DNA of 64,000 bases from Parvibaculum sp. (GCA_031291615.1 JARLIS010000006.1:1-64000); one strand, 5' to 3'; counted from the first letter of the stretch, positions 19,597-29,186 are shown. Translations and numbers: made by a program. Notes: a model not told the origin generated them from the letters alone.

Positions 19597-20397
19597 ATGA
19601 CTGCGCGCGAAACCATCACGCTTGAAACCACAAACGGCATTGCGCTGCTGACGCTCAATCGACCGGCGGTACTGAACAGCATCAACATGACGATGATCGC
19701 CGAAGTGCGCGCGGCTGTGGCCGAAGTGGCGGCCGACAAGCAGGCGCGCGTGCTGTTGATCACCGGCGCCGGGCGCGGCTTTTGCGCCGGCGCCGATCTC
19801 GCCGCGCAGGGGCAAAGGACGGAAGGCATGAGCGTCGGCCAGGGCGTCGCCCACGGCATGAAGGTCGCCTTCAACCCGATGATGAGCGAGCTTTATGCGC
19901 TCGAGAAGCCGATCGTCTCGGCGGTGAACGGAACCGTGGCGGGCGGCGGCGTCGGCCTCGCACTCGTTGCGGACATCTGCATCGCGGCGAAATCGGCGAG
20001 CTTCATTTCCGTCTTCGGTCCGAGGCTCGGGCTCATTCCTGACCTTGGCGTGACATGGCAGCTGCCGCGGCTGATCGGCCGGGCGCGTGCGCTTGGCATG
20101 GCACTGACCGGCGACAAGCTGCCGGCGGAGACGGCGGCCGAATGGGGCCTCATCTGGAAATGCGTCGAGGACGCAGCGCTGATGGAGACGGCGACGGCCG
20201 TCGCCACGAAGCTCGCCAATGGGCCGACGAACGCCTTCCGCGAAATCCGCAAGGCGATCGACGCGGGCGCGCGCAACGGCTATGCCGAGCAGCTTGAATA
20301 TGAGCGCGTGACGCAGGGCCAGCTCGGCGACCATCCGAATTTCGTCGAAGGCGTGAAAGCCTTCCTCACCAAAAAAGAACCGCAATTCCAATCCTAG
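19597..20397 (+). CDS. Enoyl-CoA hydratase/isomerase family protein, PaaG-like
   Basis: 266-residue crotonase-fold protein. The oxyanion-hole segments are GAGRGFCAGADLAAQG (about 60-75) and VNGTVAGGGVGLALVADICI. Where true hydratases have the first catalytic Glu, this one has FGPRLGLIPDLGVTWQLPRLIG with Asp, as in PaaG (1,2-epoxyphenylacetyl-CoA isomerase), and AAEWGLIWKCVEDA also matches PaaG. Isomerisation is therefore more likely than hydration. It is 11 bp upstream of a second paralogue and probably cotranscribed with it. Confidence 0.88.
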   Translation: MTARETITLETTNGIALLTLNRPAVLNSINMTMIAEVRAAVAEVAADKQARVLLITGAGRGFCAGADLAAQGQRTEGMSVGQGVAHGMKVAFNPMMSELYALEKPIVSAVNGTVAGGGVGLALVADICIAAKSASFISVFGPRLGLIPDLGVTWQLPRLIGRARALGMALTGDKLPAETAAEWGLIWKCVEDAALMETATAVATKLANGPTNAFREIRKAIDAGARNGYAEQLEYERVTQGQLGDHPNFVEGVKAFLTKKEPQFQS

Positions 20398-20408
20398 GGA
20401 GAAGACAA

Positions 20409-21200
20409 ATGGAATTCGAACGCGCAAGGCTCGACATAGACGGGCCCGTGGCCACGCTGACGCTCAACCACCCGGAAGTCATGAACGCCGTCTCCATGGA
20501 GATGCTGGGCGGGTTGATGAAGGCGCTGGACCAGGTGGAAAACGAGAGCAACGGCGTGCGCTGCCTCGTGATGACGGGCGAAGGCCGCGGCTTCTGCACC
20601 GGCGCGAACCTGCAAGGGCGCGGCGACAATAATGGCGGACGGGCGGATGCAGGCTCGGCGCTCGAAACGGCCTATCACCCTTTCCTGCGGCGGCTGCGCA
20701 ACCTGCCGATGCCCTTCATCACCTCGGTCAACGGGCCGGCGGCGGGCGTGGGCATGAGCTTTGCGCTGATGGGCGATCTCGTGCTCTGCGCGAAGTCCGC
20801 CTATTTCCTGCAAGCCTTCCGCCGCATCGGCCTTGTGCCGGACGGCGGCTCGACCTGGATCCTGCCGCGCCTCGTCGGCAAGGCGCGCGCGATGGAGCTT
20901 TCGCTGCTGGGCGAAAAGCTGCCCGCGGAAACGGCGCTTCAATGGGGCCTCGTCAATCGCGTTTTCGATGACGCCGCGCTCAAGGAAGAGACGAAGAAGT
21001 TCGCGCTCGACCTCGCCAACGGTCCGACCGTTTCGCTCGGCCTCATTCGCCAGCTCTACTGGGAGAGCACGGACAATTCCTACGAAGAGCAGCTCAACCT
21101 CGAACGCCAGCTTCAGCGCACGGCGGGTGCGAGCAGCGACTTCAAGGAAGGCGTGCGCGCATTCCTTGAAAAGCGTCCGGCGCAGTTCCGGGGCGAATAG
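20409..21200 (+). CDS. Enoyl-CoA hydratase/isomerase family protein, PaaG-like paralogue
   Basis: 263 residues, with a strong ribosome site (AGGGAGAAGACAA before ATG). Crotonase signatures: GEGRGFCTGANLQGRG and VNGPAAGVGMSFALMGDLVLC, then FRRIGLVPDGGSTWILPRLVGKARAMELSLLGEKLPAE with Asp in the PaaG position. It is clearly a homologue of the preceding gene, with the same catalytic variation but different loop sequences, so the pair probably works on related acyl-CoAs. No thiolase or acyl-CoA ligase is adjacent. Confidence 0.88.
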   Translation: MEFERARLDIDGPVATLTLNHPEVMNAVSMEMLGGLMKALDQVENESNGVRCLVMTGEGRGFCTGANLQGRGDNNGGRADAGSALETAYHPFLRRLRNLPMPFITSVNGPAAGVGMSFALMGDLVLCAKSAYFLQAFRRIGLVPDGGSTWILPRLVGKARAMELSLLGEKLPAETALQWGLVNRVFDDAALKEETKKFALDLANGPTVSLGLIRQLYWESTDNSYEEQLNLERQLQRTAGASSDFKEGVRAFLEKRPAQFRGE

Positions 21201-21261
21201 GGCTTCCGACAGGCCGGGTGCATGATATATTGCATGCCTGTCGTCATTGCGGCGGTGGCAC

Positions 21262-21843
21262 ATGCATCCGGCACTTTTGTTCCTCTCGGCTTGGGCGCTC
21301 TGGGCTTTGTCGTGGCTTCTCGCGGCCGGCTGGACCGGACGAACCGAAAAGCGGGTTTCTCGCGCGGGCAGCGAAGTCTGGCTTTATCGTTCGCTTCTCA
21401 CCGTTGGCTTTGTGCTTCTCTATTATCGCGTCTCCGAAGCTCTCGGCATGCACAGACTGTGGCATGTCGGCTATGACGGCGCCTATGTGCTGGCGGCTGC
21501 GGCCATTGCCGGATTCCTCTTCACATGGTGGGCGCGCCTTCATCTCGGACGACTGTGGTCGGGCGCCGTGACCCGCAAGGAAGGTCATCGCGTCGTCGAC
21601 ACGGGGCCCTACGCGATTGTAAGGCATCCCATCTATACGGGCATTCTCGCGGCGGCGATTGCGACGGCCGTGACATTGGCCACCGTTCCCGCCCTGGCCA
21701 GCATCGTCTTCATCGCGGCAGGTTTCTGGCTGAAGGCAAGCATCGAGGAGCGGTTTCTGACAGCGGAGCTTGGGCCGGACGCATATGGCGCCTATCGACG
21801 CCGGGTGCCGATGCTCGTTCCGCTTGCGCCGGCGGGGAAGTGA
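21262..21843 (+). CDS. Isoprenylcysteine carboxyl methyltransferase family membrane protein
   Basis: 193 residues with several membrane helices (ALLFLSAWALWALSWLLAAGW, LLTVGFVLLYY, AYVLAAAAIAGFLFTWWA, ILAAAIATAVTLATVPALASIVFIA). The ICMT-like SAM-binding signature is VVDTGPYAIVRHPIYTGIL, followed by EERFLTAELGPDAYGAYRRRVPMLVP. In bacteria these proteins methylate unknown, often lipid or small-molecule, substrates. TTG at 21247 would add five residues and is a possible start. The stop lies one base from the convergent TfoX-domain gene. Confidence 0.82.
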   Translation: MHPALLFLSAWALWALSWLLAAGWTGRTEKRVSRAGSEVWLYRSLLTVGFVLLYYRVSEALGMHRLWHVGYDGAYVLAAAAIAGFLFTWWARLHLGRLWSGAVTRKEGHRVVDTGPYAIVRHPIYTGILAAAIATAVTLATVPALASIVFIAAGFWLKASIEERFLTAELGPDAYGAYRRRVPMLVPLAPAGK

Positions 21844-21844
21844 C

Positions 21845-22330
21845 TTAGCTGCGCTTCGTCCCGGCTTTTTTCGGTGCTGCCTTTCTTGTGACGCCAGAGG
21901 ACCTCGACTTCTTCCCGGCGGATTTTCCTTTCGCCCCGGCCTTCTTCGCCGCGTTCTTCTTGCGCTCGGCTGCCTTCGCCGCCCGGGCGAGTTTTTCGGC
22001 GCGGACGGACATCATCACGTCGAGCGCCTTGCGCGCCCATTGGACGAGTTCGTCCGGCTCGTCGTAGAGGCGCTCGGGAACTTCGTAGTAACGGAGATGG
22101 CCCGTGGTGCCGTCAGTCATTTCGAAGGTGAAAGGGCCCTTGCCCTCGGCTTCGTAGTCGGCGCGGTTGCGATCGTCGACCTTGAAGTAGAGCGTTTCGT
22201 CGAAGATGACGCCGAACATGAGATCGTCGAGATAGACGCCCGCGCCGCCGAACATGCCACGCATCTTGACCGGGCCAAGACGCTCAAGCTGCTCGACGAT
22301 GAATTCCTTGTATTCGGGGCTGACGGGCAT
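21845..22330 (-). CDS. TfoX N-terminal-domain protein with basic tail
   Basis: 161 residues. The first ~105 form a TfoX/Sxy N-terminal domain (YKEFIVEQLERLGPVKMRGMFGGAGVYLDDLMFG and LYFKVDDRNRADYE). The last ~50 are a Lys/Ala-rich tail (AERKKNAAKKAGAKGKSAG, KKAGTKRS) like a histone H1 tail, suggesting nucleic-acid contact. TfoX regulates competence in gammaproteobacteria, but this stand-alone N-terminal form is common in alphaproteobacteria with no known role. It converges with the ICMT-like gene. Confidence 0.82.
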   Translation of the reverse strand: MPVSPEYKEFIVEQLERLGPVKMRGMFGGAGVYLDDLMFGVIFDETLYFKVDDRNRADYEAEGKGPFTFEMTDGTTGHLRYYEVPERLYDEPDELVQWARKALDVMMSVRAEKLARAAKAAERKKNAAKKAGAKGKSAGKKSRSSGVTRKAAPKKAGTKRS

Positions 22331-22362
22331 GGCTGAAATTTACCGCAGGGTTCGGGCCTCGC

Positions 22363-22457
22363 CCTTCGAGACGGCTGCTGCCGCAGCCTCCTCAGGGTGA
22401 GGATCAACCTAGCAAAGAGACCTCATCCTGAGGAGCCGCAAAGCGGCGTCTCGAAGG
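22363..22457. repeat. RIME-like palindromic intergenic element
   Basis: A long imperfect inverted repeat: CCTTCGAGAC (22363-22372) pairs with GTCTCGAAGG (22448-22457), and the inner CAGCCTCCTCAGGGTGAGG pairs with CCTCATCCTGAGGAGCC. It is of the family widespread in Rhizobiales genomes. It lies nine bases beyond the sufA stop, so it also forms the 3' hairpin of the suf operon. Confidence 0.8.
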
Positions 22458-22465
22458 ATGGCCTC

Positions 22466-22825
22466 TCAGACGCGGGCGGGCTCGATGGTCACGCTTTCGC
22501 CGCAACCGCAGGCGTCTGTCTGGTTCGGGTTGTTGAACTTGAAGCCGGAAGAGAATTTTTCCGTCTGGTAGTCCATCTCCGTGCCAAGGAGAAAGAGGAC
22601 GGCCTTGGGCTCGATCAGAATCCTGACGCCCTTTTCCTCGACCACTTCGTCGAGGGGCTTCACGGCCTCGGCATATTCCATGGTGTATTCCATGCCGGCG
22701 CAGCCGCCGTTCTTCACGCCGACGCGCAGGCCGACATATTTGCCGTCCGAACGCGCCATGATGCCGCGCAGGTGCTCTGCGGCCCTGTCGGTAAGCGTGA
22801 TCGCCTTGGGAAGCTGCCGTGCCAT
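22466..22825 (-). CDS. sufA: HesB/IscA-type Fe-S assembly protein
   Basis: 119 residues, an A-type Fe-S carrier. The three conserved cysteines are visible: VKNGGCAGMEY (about 42) and the C-terminal CGCGES (about 107-109). It accepts clusters from the SufBCD scaffold and passes them to target proteins. The ribosome site is GAGGAAAGAAAC before the ATG. It is the last gene of the leftward suf operon, 55 bp after sufT. Confidence 0.92.
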   Translation of the reverse strand: MARQLPKAITLTDRAAEHLRGIMARSDGKYVGLRVGVKNGGCAGMEYTMEYAEAVKPLDEVVEEKGVRILIEPKAVLFLLGTEMDYQTEKFSSGFKFNNPNQTDACGCGESVTIEPARV

Positions 22826-22880
22826 GTTTCTTTCCTCAGGCCCTACAGATGGACATTAGATCCAACCCGTTCAAGTTCCG

Positions 22881-23264
22881 TCAATACATGTTGAGGGCGA
22901 CGCGGGCCTCGTCCGACATACGGCTAGGGTCCCAGGGCGGGTCGAAGGTCATGTTGACCTTCACATCGCCGACGCCTTCGACCGAGCGGACGGCATCCGC
23001 CACCATTTCGGGCATGGTGCCGGCAACCGGGCAGCCGGGCGCGGTCAGCGTCATGTCGATAGTGACGTCGCGGTCGTCCGATACGTCGACCTTGTAGATG
23101 AGGCCAAGCTCGTAGATGTCGACCGGGATTTCCGGGTCGTAAACGGATTTAAGCGCCGTGACGATGTCGTCGGAGAGCCTGTCCAGCTCCTCCTGCGGGA
23201 TCGCCGAAGGGGGCGCGAGATCGGCCAGCGTGTTTTCATCCAGCGTATTCATGTCGTCGGACAT
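22881..23264 (-). CDS. sufT: SUF system Fe-S assembly protein SufT (MIP18/DUF59)
   Basis: 127 residues. After a variable N-terminus comes the DUF59 domain: IVTALKSVYDPEIPVDIYELGLIYKVDV, then MTLTAPGCPVAGTMPEMVADAVRSVEGV with the single conserved Cys (about 79) and the end DPPWDPSRMSDEARVALNMY. It aids Fe-S maturation. The start at 23264 has GAGGAA upstream and lies just after the sufS stop; the frame is open inside sufS but without family similarity. Confidence 0.92.
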   Translation of the reverse strand: MSDDMNTLDENTLADLAPPSAIPQEELDRLSDDIVTALKSVYDPEIPVDIYELGLIYKVDVSDDRDVTIDMTLTAPGCPVAGTMPEMVADAVRSVEGVGDVKVNMTFDPPWDPSRMSDEARVALNMY

Positions 23265-23274
23265 GGCATATTCC

Positions 23275-24525
23275 TCAACCGAAGAACGTCTTGGCGTCGA
23301 TGAGGGCAGCGGCCAAGCGGTCGATTTCCTCATTGGTGTTGTAAAGGGCGAAGGAGGCGCGCGCCGTCGCAGTGACGCCGAAGCGTTCCATCAAGGGCTG
23401 GGCGCAATGATGCCCGGCGCGGACGGCGACGCCGGCGCGGTCGATGATCGTCGCGATGTCATGGGCATGGGCCGCACCCATGGTGAAGGAGATGATGCCG
23501 CCCTTGGTGCGCGACGTGCCGATGATGCGCAGACCGTCGATGGCGGAGAGTTTCTCCGTCGCATGGGCGAGCAGGCTTGCTTCATGGGCGGCGATGCGGG
23601 CCCGGCCGAGCGTGCGCACATAATCGAGCGCTGCGCCGAGGCCGATGGCCTCGACGATGGCGGGCGTCCCCGCCTCGAAGCGGTGAGGCGGCGCGGCGTA
23701 AGTCACATTGTCAAGAGAGACTTCACGGATCATCTCGCCGCCGCCGCGATAGGGGCGCATTTTCGCCAGCCGCTCCTTCTTGCCATAGAGAAGGCCGACG
23801 CCGGTGGGTCCGTAAATCTTGTGGCCGGTGACGGCGTAGAAATCGACATCGAGATCGCGCACATCGACATCGAGATGGACGGCGCTTTGCGAGCCGTCGG
23901 CGACGACGGGGATGCCGCGCGCGTGAGCAAGGCGCACGATTTCCTTCAGCGGCGTCACCGTGCCGAGCACGTTCGACATATGGGTGACGGCGACGAGCTT
24001 GACCTTCGGCCCGAGCAGTTTCTCGTAAGCCGCCATGTCGAGGTCGCCCTCGTCCGTTACGGGAATCCATTTCAGCACCGCGCCCTGCCGTTCGCGCAGG
24101 AAATGCCACGGCACGATGTTCGAGTGGTGCTCCATGACGGAGAGCAGGATTTCATCGCCGGGTTCGATCAGAGGCGCGGCAAAGCTCGATGCGACGAGGT
24201 TCAGCGCGTCGGTCGAGCCGCTGGTGAAGATGATTTCATCGGTCGAGCCCGCATTGAGGAAGGCGCGGGATTTCTCGCGCGCGGCCTCGAAGGCCTCGGT
24301 CGCCGCATTCGACAGGAAATGGAGGCCGCGATGGACGTTGGCATATTCCATTTCCATCGAATGGCGCATGGCATCGATGACGGCGCGCGGCTTTTGCGCC
24401 GAAGCGCCGTTGTCGAGATAGACGAGCGGCTTGCCATAGACTTCGCGCGACAGGATCGGGAAGTCGGCGCGCACGCGGGCGACGTCGTAAGGCGCTTCCG
24501 CGAGCTTCAGGTCATGTTCGGTCAT
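23275..24525 (-). CDS. sufS: Cysteine desulfurase, SufS type
   Basis: 416 residues, PLP enzyme that removes sulfur from cysteine. SufS (group II) features: VYLDNGASAQKPRAVID, the PLP lysine in AVTGHKIYGPTGVGLLYGK (about K228), and the active-site Cys in RAGHHCAQPLM (about 373). Sulfur normally goes to SufE or SufU, of which there is no gene in this operon, though SufT and SufA are present. ATGA overlap with sufD. Confidence 0.95.
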   Translation of the reverse strand: MTEHDLKLAEAPYDVARVRADFPILSREVYGKPLVYLDNGASAQKPRAVIDAMRHSMEMEYANVHRGLHFLSNAATEAFEAAREKSRAFLNAGSTDEIIFTSGSTDALNLVASSFAAPLIEPGDEILLSVMEHHSNIVPWHFLRERQGAVLKWIPVTDEGDLDMAAYEKLLGPKVKLVAVTHMSNVLGTVTPLKEIVRLAHARGIPVVADGSQSAVHLDVDVRDLDVDFYAVTGHKIYGPTGVGLLYGKKERLAKMRPYRGGGEMIREVSLDNVTYAAPPHRFEAGTPAIVEAIGLGAALDYVRTLGRARIAAHEASLLAHATEKLSAIDGLRIIGTSRTKGGIISFTMGAAHAHDIATIIDRAGVAVRAGHHCAQPLMERFGVTATARASFALYNTNEEIDRLAAALIDAKTFFG

Positions 24526-25817
24526 GCGGCACCTCCGCCCAGGCGGAACCAGTTTGCGGCGAGGCCACGCAGCGCCTCCCTCGCCTCTTCATTCGCCACG
24601 GTTTCGAAAGCGGCATCGAGGAAGGCGGAGATGAGAAGCTGACGGGCCGTTTCCTCGTCGATGCCGCGCGAGCGCAGATAGAAGAGCGCTTCGCGGCTCA
24701 ACTCGCCGATGGTGCTGCCATGGGCGCATTGCACGTCGTCGGCATAGATTTCGAGCTCGGGCTTGGCGTTCATCGCCGCGTCGCGCGAGAGCAACAGCGC
24801 GTTCGTCATCTGGCGGCCGTCGGTCTTCTGCGCGTCGGGACGGACGAGGACGCGGCCCTGGAAAACACCGGTCGAGCTGTCGTCGAGCACGGTCTTGAAG
24901 AGCGTGGCGCTGGCGCAATGGGGCACGGCATGGTCGATGACGACGAAATGATCGCCATGCTGCTTGCCGCGCAGCGCGACCGCGCCGTTGACATGGGCCT
25001 CAGCGCCCTCGCCTGCAAAAGTGACGAAGGACTGATTGCGGGAGAGGCCCGCGCCAAGCGTCATGGTGAAGTGGGCGAAGTGGCTGCGCGCATCGAGGCG
25101 AGCGGTGAGTGTCGCGAGATGGATTGCGGAGGGCGCCTCGTCCTGCACCTTGACGATGGCGAGGCGCGCGCCTTCCGCCAGCGAAACGTCCGCCGCGTGG
25201 TCGGCGAAGGAGGACGCAGCAGCCGCGCCCGCATGGGTTTCAAAAATCGTTGCTTCCGCGCCTTCTTCCAGACGGATCAGGTTGCGGACGTGGAAGGCGC
25301 CCGCGTCAGCGGCGAAATGGAGGATATGCAGAGGCTTGCCGAGCCTGACGCCCGCCGCGACGTGAAGGCCGAGGCCGTCGCCCATCATGGCCGTGTTGAG
25401 CGCGACGATGCCAGACGCCTGCGGCGCTTCGAGAAGCGGTCGCGCCCATGGCGCGCGTAGCGCTTCGGCGAGCGGCACCAAGGTGACGCCGGACGGAAGG
25501 CCGCCAAGGTTAGACAAGTCGGCGCGGAAGCGACCGTTGACGAAAACGAGCCTGTGGCCGTCGATCGCGTCGAATGCCGTTGTGGGCAAGAGCACAACGC
25601 CTTCATGTGCCGGTGCAGGCGCGAGGCTTGCCTTCGACAAAAGCTGACGCAGATCGGTGTAGCGCCAATCTTCCAGGCGGCGATGCGGCAGGCCGGCTTC
25701 GGCGAAGGATTTCATCGCTTCGTCGCGGCGGGCGTCGAGCCATGGGAGGTCGGCGGCGGGAAGCGAATTGCGCTCCCGCTCATAGGTCTCGATGAATTTT
25801 GTGGCAGCGTCGGTCAT
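24522..25817 (-). CDS. sufD: Fe-S cluster assembly protein SufD
   Basis: 431 residues of the SufB/SufD beta-helix family. Typical segments are LPWLDARRDEAMKSF near the N-terminus and the conserved C-terminal block LLLSRDAAMNAKPELEIYADDVQCAHGSTIGELSREALFYLRSRGI with the conserved His. Part of the SufBCD scaffold. It is separated from sufC by 7 bp, overlaps sufS by 4 bp (ATGA) and has GAGGATGGA before its start. Confidence 0.94.
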   Translation of the reverse strand: MTDAATKFIETYERERNSLPAADLPWLDARRDEAMKSFAEAGLPHRRLEDWRYTDLRQLLSKASLAPAPAHEGVVLLPTTAFDAIDGHRLVFVNGRFRADLSNLGGLPSGVTLVPLAEALRAPWARPLLEAPQASGIVALNTAMMGDGLGLHVAAGVRLGKPLHILHFAADAGAFHVRNLIRLEEGAEATIFETHAGAAAASSFADHAADVSLAEGARLAIVKVQDEAPSAIHLATLTARLDARSHFAHFTMTLGAGLSRNQSFVTFAGEGAEAHVNGAVALRGKQHGDHFVVIDHAVPHCASATLFKTVLDDSSTGVFQGRVLVRPDAQKTDGRQMTNALLLSRDAAMNAKPELEIYADDVQCAHGSTIGELSREALFYLRSRGIDEETARQLLISAFLDAAFETVANEEAREALRGLAANWFRLGGGAA

Positions 25818-25824
25818 TCCATCC

Positions 25825-26565
25825 TCACGCCGCGAATTCCGCGTAGCCGGTCTTCTCCAACTCGCCCGCCAGCTCCTTGCCGCCGGTGCGCACGATCCGG
25901 CCCTTGGAGAGAACGTGCACCACGTCGGGCACGATGTAGTCGAGAAGGCGCTGGTAATGGGTGATGACGATCATGGCGCGCTCGGGCGAACGCAGGGCGT
26001 TGACGCCTTCGGCGACCACTTTCAGCGCGTCGATGTCGAGGCCGCTGTCGGTTTCATCGAGAACGGCAAGGAAGGGTTCGAGCAACGCCATCTGCAATAT
26101 TTCGGCGCGCTTCTTCTCACCGCCCGAAAAGCCGACATTGAGAGCGCGCTTCAGCATTTCGTCGGAGATGTTGAGCGGCTTCGACTTTTCGCGGACGAGC
26201 TTCAGGAAGCGCGGCGCATCGAGTTCGGCTTCGCCGCGCGCTTTGCGCTGCGCATTCAGCGCGGTCTTCAGGAACGTCATGGTGGTGACGCCGGGAATCT
26301 CGATCGGATACTGGAAGGCGAGAAAGACGCCGGCGCTGGCGCGCTCGTCCACGCTCATGGCGAGGAGATCGCGGCCCTTATAGGTGACGGAACCTTCGGT
26401 CACCTGATAGCCATCGCGGCCCGCCAGCACATAGGACAGCGTCGATTTACCGGAGCCGTTCGGGCCCATGATGGCATGGACCTCGCCCGCGCCAACATGG
26501 AGGTCGATGCCCTTCAGGATTTCCTTGCCGTCGACGGCAACGTGCAGGTTCTTGATCTCAAGCAT
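25825..26565 (-). CDS. sufC: Fe-S cluster assembly ATPase SufC
   Basis: 246 residues, a soluble ABC-type ATPase. Walker A is GPNGSGKST (about 33-41), the signature is FSGGEKKRAEI, Walker B is LAVLDETDSGLDID with the SufC-type DETDSGLD, and the switch His is in VITHYQRLL. It powers conformational change of SufBCD during cluster building. The start at 26565 gives the standard MLEIKNLHV N-terminus and directly abuts sufB; the upstream open frame lies inside sufB. Confidence 0.96.
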   Translation of the reverse strand: MLEIKNLHVAVDGKEILKGIDLHVGAGEVHAIMGPNGSGKSTLSYVLAGRDGYQVTEGSVTYKGRDLLAMSVDERASAGVFLAFQYPIEIPGVTTMTFLKTALNAQRKARGEAELDAPRFLKLVREKSKPLNISDEMLKRALNVGFSGGEKKRAEILQMALLEPFLAVLDETDSGLDIDALKVVAEGVNALRSPERAMIVITHYQRLLDYIVPDVVHVLSKGRIVRTGGKELAGELEKTGYAEFAA

Positions 26566-26566
26566 G

Positions 26567-28021
26567 TTAGCCAACGCTTCCTTCCAGGCTGATACTGACG
26601 AGCTTCTGCGCTTCGACGGCGAACTCCATGGGGAGCTGCTGAAGAACATCGCGGCAGAAGCCGTTGACGATGAGCGCGACCGCTTCCTCGGCGGGGAGGC
26701 CGCGCTGCATGCAATAGAAAAGCTGCTCTTCGCTGATCTTGGAGGTCGTCGCCTCGTGTTCGAGGATCGCCGTCGGGTTCTTCGCCTCGATATAGGGAAC
26801 CGTGTGCGCCGAACAACGGGGACCGATCAGCAACGAGTCGCATTGCGTGAAGTTGCGGACGTTCTCGGCCTTCTTGTGGACGGAGACGAGGCCGCGATAG
26901 GTGTTCGACGAACGCCCGGCGGCGATGCCCTTGGAGACGATGCGGCTCGAAGTGTCGCGGCCGAGATGGATCATCTTGGTGCCGCTGTCGACCTGCTGGA
27001 AATGGTTCGAGATGGCGATCGAGTAGAACTCGCCGCGCGAACCGTCGCCGCGCAGGATGCAGCTTGGATATTTCCAGGTGACGGCGGAGCCGGTTTCGAC
27101 CTGCGTCCATGAAATCTTGGAACGAGGACCACGGCAATCGCCGCGTTTCGTCACGAAATTATAGATGCCGCCCTTGCCGTCCTCGTCGCCGGGAAACCAG
27201 TTCTGCACCGTCGAATATTTGATCTCGGCATCGTCCAGCGCGACAAGCTCGACCACGGCGGCGTGAAGCTGGTTCTCGTCGCGCTGCGGCGCGGTGCAGC
27301 CTTCGAGGTAGCTCACATAGGAGCCCTTGTCGGCGACGATGAGCGTGCGCTCGAACTGGCCGGTCTGCTTTTCGTTGATGCGGAAATAGGTCGAAAGCTC
27401 CATCGGGCAACGGACACCCGGCGGAATGTAGACGAAGGACCCGTCGGAAAAGACCGCCGAGTTGAGCGTCGCATAATAGTTGTCGGACTCGGGCACGACC
27501 GAGCCCAGATATTTCTTCACAAGCTCGGGATGCTCGCGCACCGCTTCGGAGAAGGGGCAGAAGATGACGCCCACTTCGGCGAGCTTCGTCTTGAAGGTCG
27601 TGACGACGGACACGCTGTCGAAGACGGCATCGACCGCGACGCCGGCAAGCAACTGCTGTTCGACAAGCGGGATGCCGAGCTTCTTGTAGGTTTCAAGGAG
27701 CTTCGGATCGACTTCGTCGAGGCTTGCGAGCTTCGCATTCTGCTTGGGCGCCGAATAATAGTAGGCGTTCTGGAAGTCGATGGGCGGATAGGAAACCTTC
27801 GCCCATTTCGGCTCTTCCATCTGGAGCCAGCGGCGATAGGCCTGCAAGCGCCAGTCGAGCATCCATTGCGGCTCGTTCTTCTTGGCCGAGATAAAGCGGA
27901 TCGTATCCTCGGAAAGACCGATGGGCGCGCGCTCGGATTCGATGTCGGTCGTGAAGCCGTATTTGTACTTCTCGCCGGCGAGCTGATCGACCGTATCGAC
28001 TGTTTCGCGAACTGCGGTCAT
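26567..28021 (-). CDS. sufB: Fe-S cluster assembly protein SufB
   Basis: 484 residues, the largest scaffold subunit. SufB landmarks: [18 protein letters not shown], the central beta-helix, and the C-terminal core [54 protein letters not shown] with the cluster-binding Cys and Glu residues. The start at 28021 (MTAVRE) has GGGGAACTGAC upstream and lies one base from the iscS stop. Confidence 0.96.
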   Translation of the reverse strand: MTAVRETVDTVDQLAGEKYKYGFTTDIESERAPIGLSEDTIRFISAKKNEPQWMLDWRLQAYRRWLQMEEPKWAKVSYPPIDFQNAYYYSAPKQNAKLASLDEVDPKLLETYKKLGIPLVEQQLLAGVAVDAVFDSVSVVTTFKTKLAEVGVIFCPFSEAVREHPELVKKYLGSVVPESDNYYATLNSAVFSDGSFVYIPPGVRCPMELSTYFRINEKQTGQFERTLIVADKGSYVSYLEGCTAPQRDENQLHAAVVELVALDDAEIKYSTVQNWFPGDEDGKGGIYNFVTKRGDCRGPRSKISWTQVETGSAVTWKYPSCILRGDGSRGEFYSIAISNHFQQVDSGTKMIHLGRDTSSRIVSKGIAAGRSSNTYRGLVSVHKKAENVRNFTQCDSLLIGPRCSAHTVPYIEAKNPTAILEHEATTSKISEEQLFYCMQRGLPAEEAVALIVNGFCRDVLQQLPMEFAVEAQKLVSISLEGSVG

Positions 28022-28022
28022 G

Positions 28023-29186
28023 TCAGTTCCCCACTTTCTCAAGCACCTGCGCGGGCGCCGCCTTCGACGCCATGCGCTTCACAATTCCCGACCAGCTCGC
28101 GACGAGCCGGTCCACATCTTCTTCGGTGTTGCCGCGTCCGAGGCTGACGCGGATCGCGCCGCGAGCGAGCGCATCCTTGACGCCCATGGCGGCGAGCACA
28201 TGCGACCGCGCGACCTTGCCCGACGAACAGGCTGAACCGGCGCTGACGGCAAGCCCGTCGAGATCGAGCGCCATGACCAGCGTTTCGGCATCGAGGCCGG
28301 GGGCGGCAAAGAGGCTCGTATTGGCAAGGCGCGGCGCGCGCGCGCCGAAGATCGTGACATCGGGTGCGGCAGCACCGATGCCGGCTTCGAGACGGTCCCG
28401 CAAGGCGGCAAGCGAGGCCACGCCCGTGAGATCGGCCGCAAGGCGGGCGGCGGCGCCGAAGCCCGCGATGCCCGGAAGATTTTCGGTGCCGGCGCGGCGG
28501 CGCATTTCCTGACCGCCGCCACGGATCAGCGGCTCGGAGGGCAGCGTGTCGCGCAGGATGAGCGCGCCGACGCCTTGCGGGCCGCCGAGCTTGTGGGCGG
28601 AGAGGATCAGCATGTCCGTGTCGAGCGCGGCGAAATCGACGAGCATCTTGCCGGCCGCCTGAATTGCGTCGGTGAGGACATAGGCGCCGGCAGCGCGGGC
28701 GAGCGCGACGGCTTCGGCGACGGGCTGGACGACGCCCGTTTCATTGTTCGCCAGCATCAGCGCGACGAAGGCCCTGCCGGGCGCCGCGAGAAGGCGGGCA
28801 AGCGCATCGAGATTGACGAGGCCATCGGCATCGACGGGCGCGATCGCCAGAGGGAGATCGAGAGCTGTGGCGGCGGCGCGCACGCAATCATGCTCGACGG
28901 CGGAAACGATCAGGCGTTCGACGCCGAGCGCCGAGCGGGCCATGTAGAGCGCAAGGTTCGCCGCTTCCGTGCCGCCGCTTGTGAAGATGACTTCGGCGGG
29001 CTTTGCGTGAACAAGCGCCGCAACATCCCGCCTTGCCTGCTCGACAAGCTGGCGAGCGGCGCGGCCTTCGCCATGCACCGACGAGGCATTGCCCGTGAGC
29101 GACAGAGCGCGCGCGACCGCTTCCGCCGCTTCCGGGCGAACCGGCGCGGTGGCGTTGTGGTCGAGATAGGCACGCTTCATCGTCAT
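28023..29186 (-). CDS. iscS: Cysteine desulfurase, IscS/NifS type
   Basis: About 387 residues of the group I desulfurases, distinct from the SufS four genes downstream. Seen: [27 protein letters not shown], the PLP lysine in [15 protein letters not shown], and the catalytic Cys loop [16 protein letters not shown]. It is the second gene of the operon, after iscR. Either ATG 29186 or 29180 could be the start; the first has AGGA twelve bases upstream. Operons with iscR, an IscS-like enzyme and sufBCDS are usual in alphaproteobacteria. Confidence 0.9.
   Translation of the reverse strand: MTMKRAYLDHNATAPVRPEAAEAVARALSLTGNASSVHGEGRAARQLVEQARRDVAALVHAKPAEVIFTSGGTEAANLALYMARSALGVERLIVSAVEHDCVRAAATALDLPLAIAPVDADGLVNLDALARLLAAPGRAFVALMLANNETGVVQPVAEAVALARAAGAYVLTDAIQAAGKMLVDFAALDTDMLILSAHKLGGPQGVGALILRDTLPSEPLIRGGGQEMRRRAGTENLPGIAGFGAAARLAADLTGVASLAALRDRLEAGIGAAAPDVTIFGARAPRLANTSLFAAPGLDAETLVMALDLDGLAVSAGSACSSGKVARSHVLAAMGVKDALARGAIRVSLGRGNTEEDVDRLVASWSGIVKRMASKAAPAQVLEKVGN

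Noticed and set aside
24522..25817. SufD as a second SufB
   Set aside because: Length, the N-terminal region and absence of the SufB cluster cysteines identify SufD.
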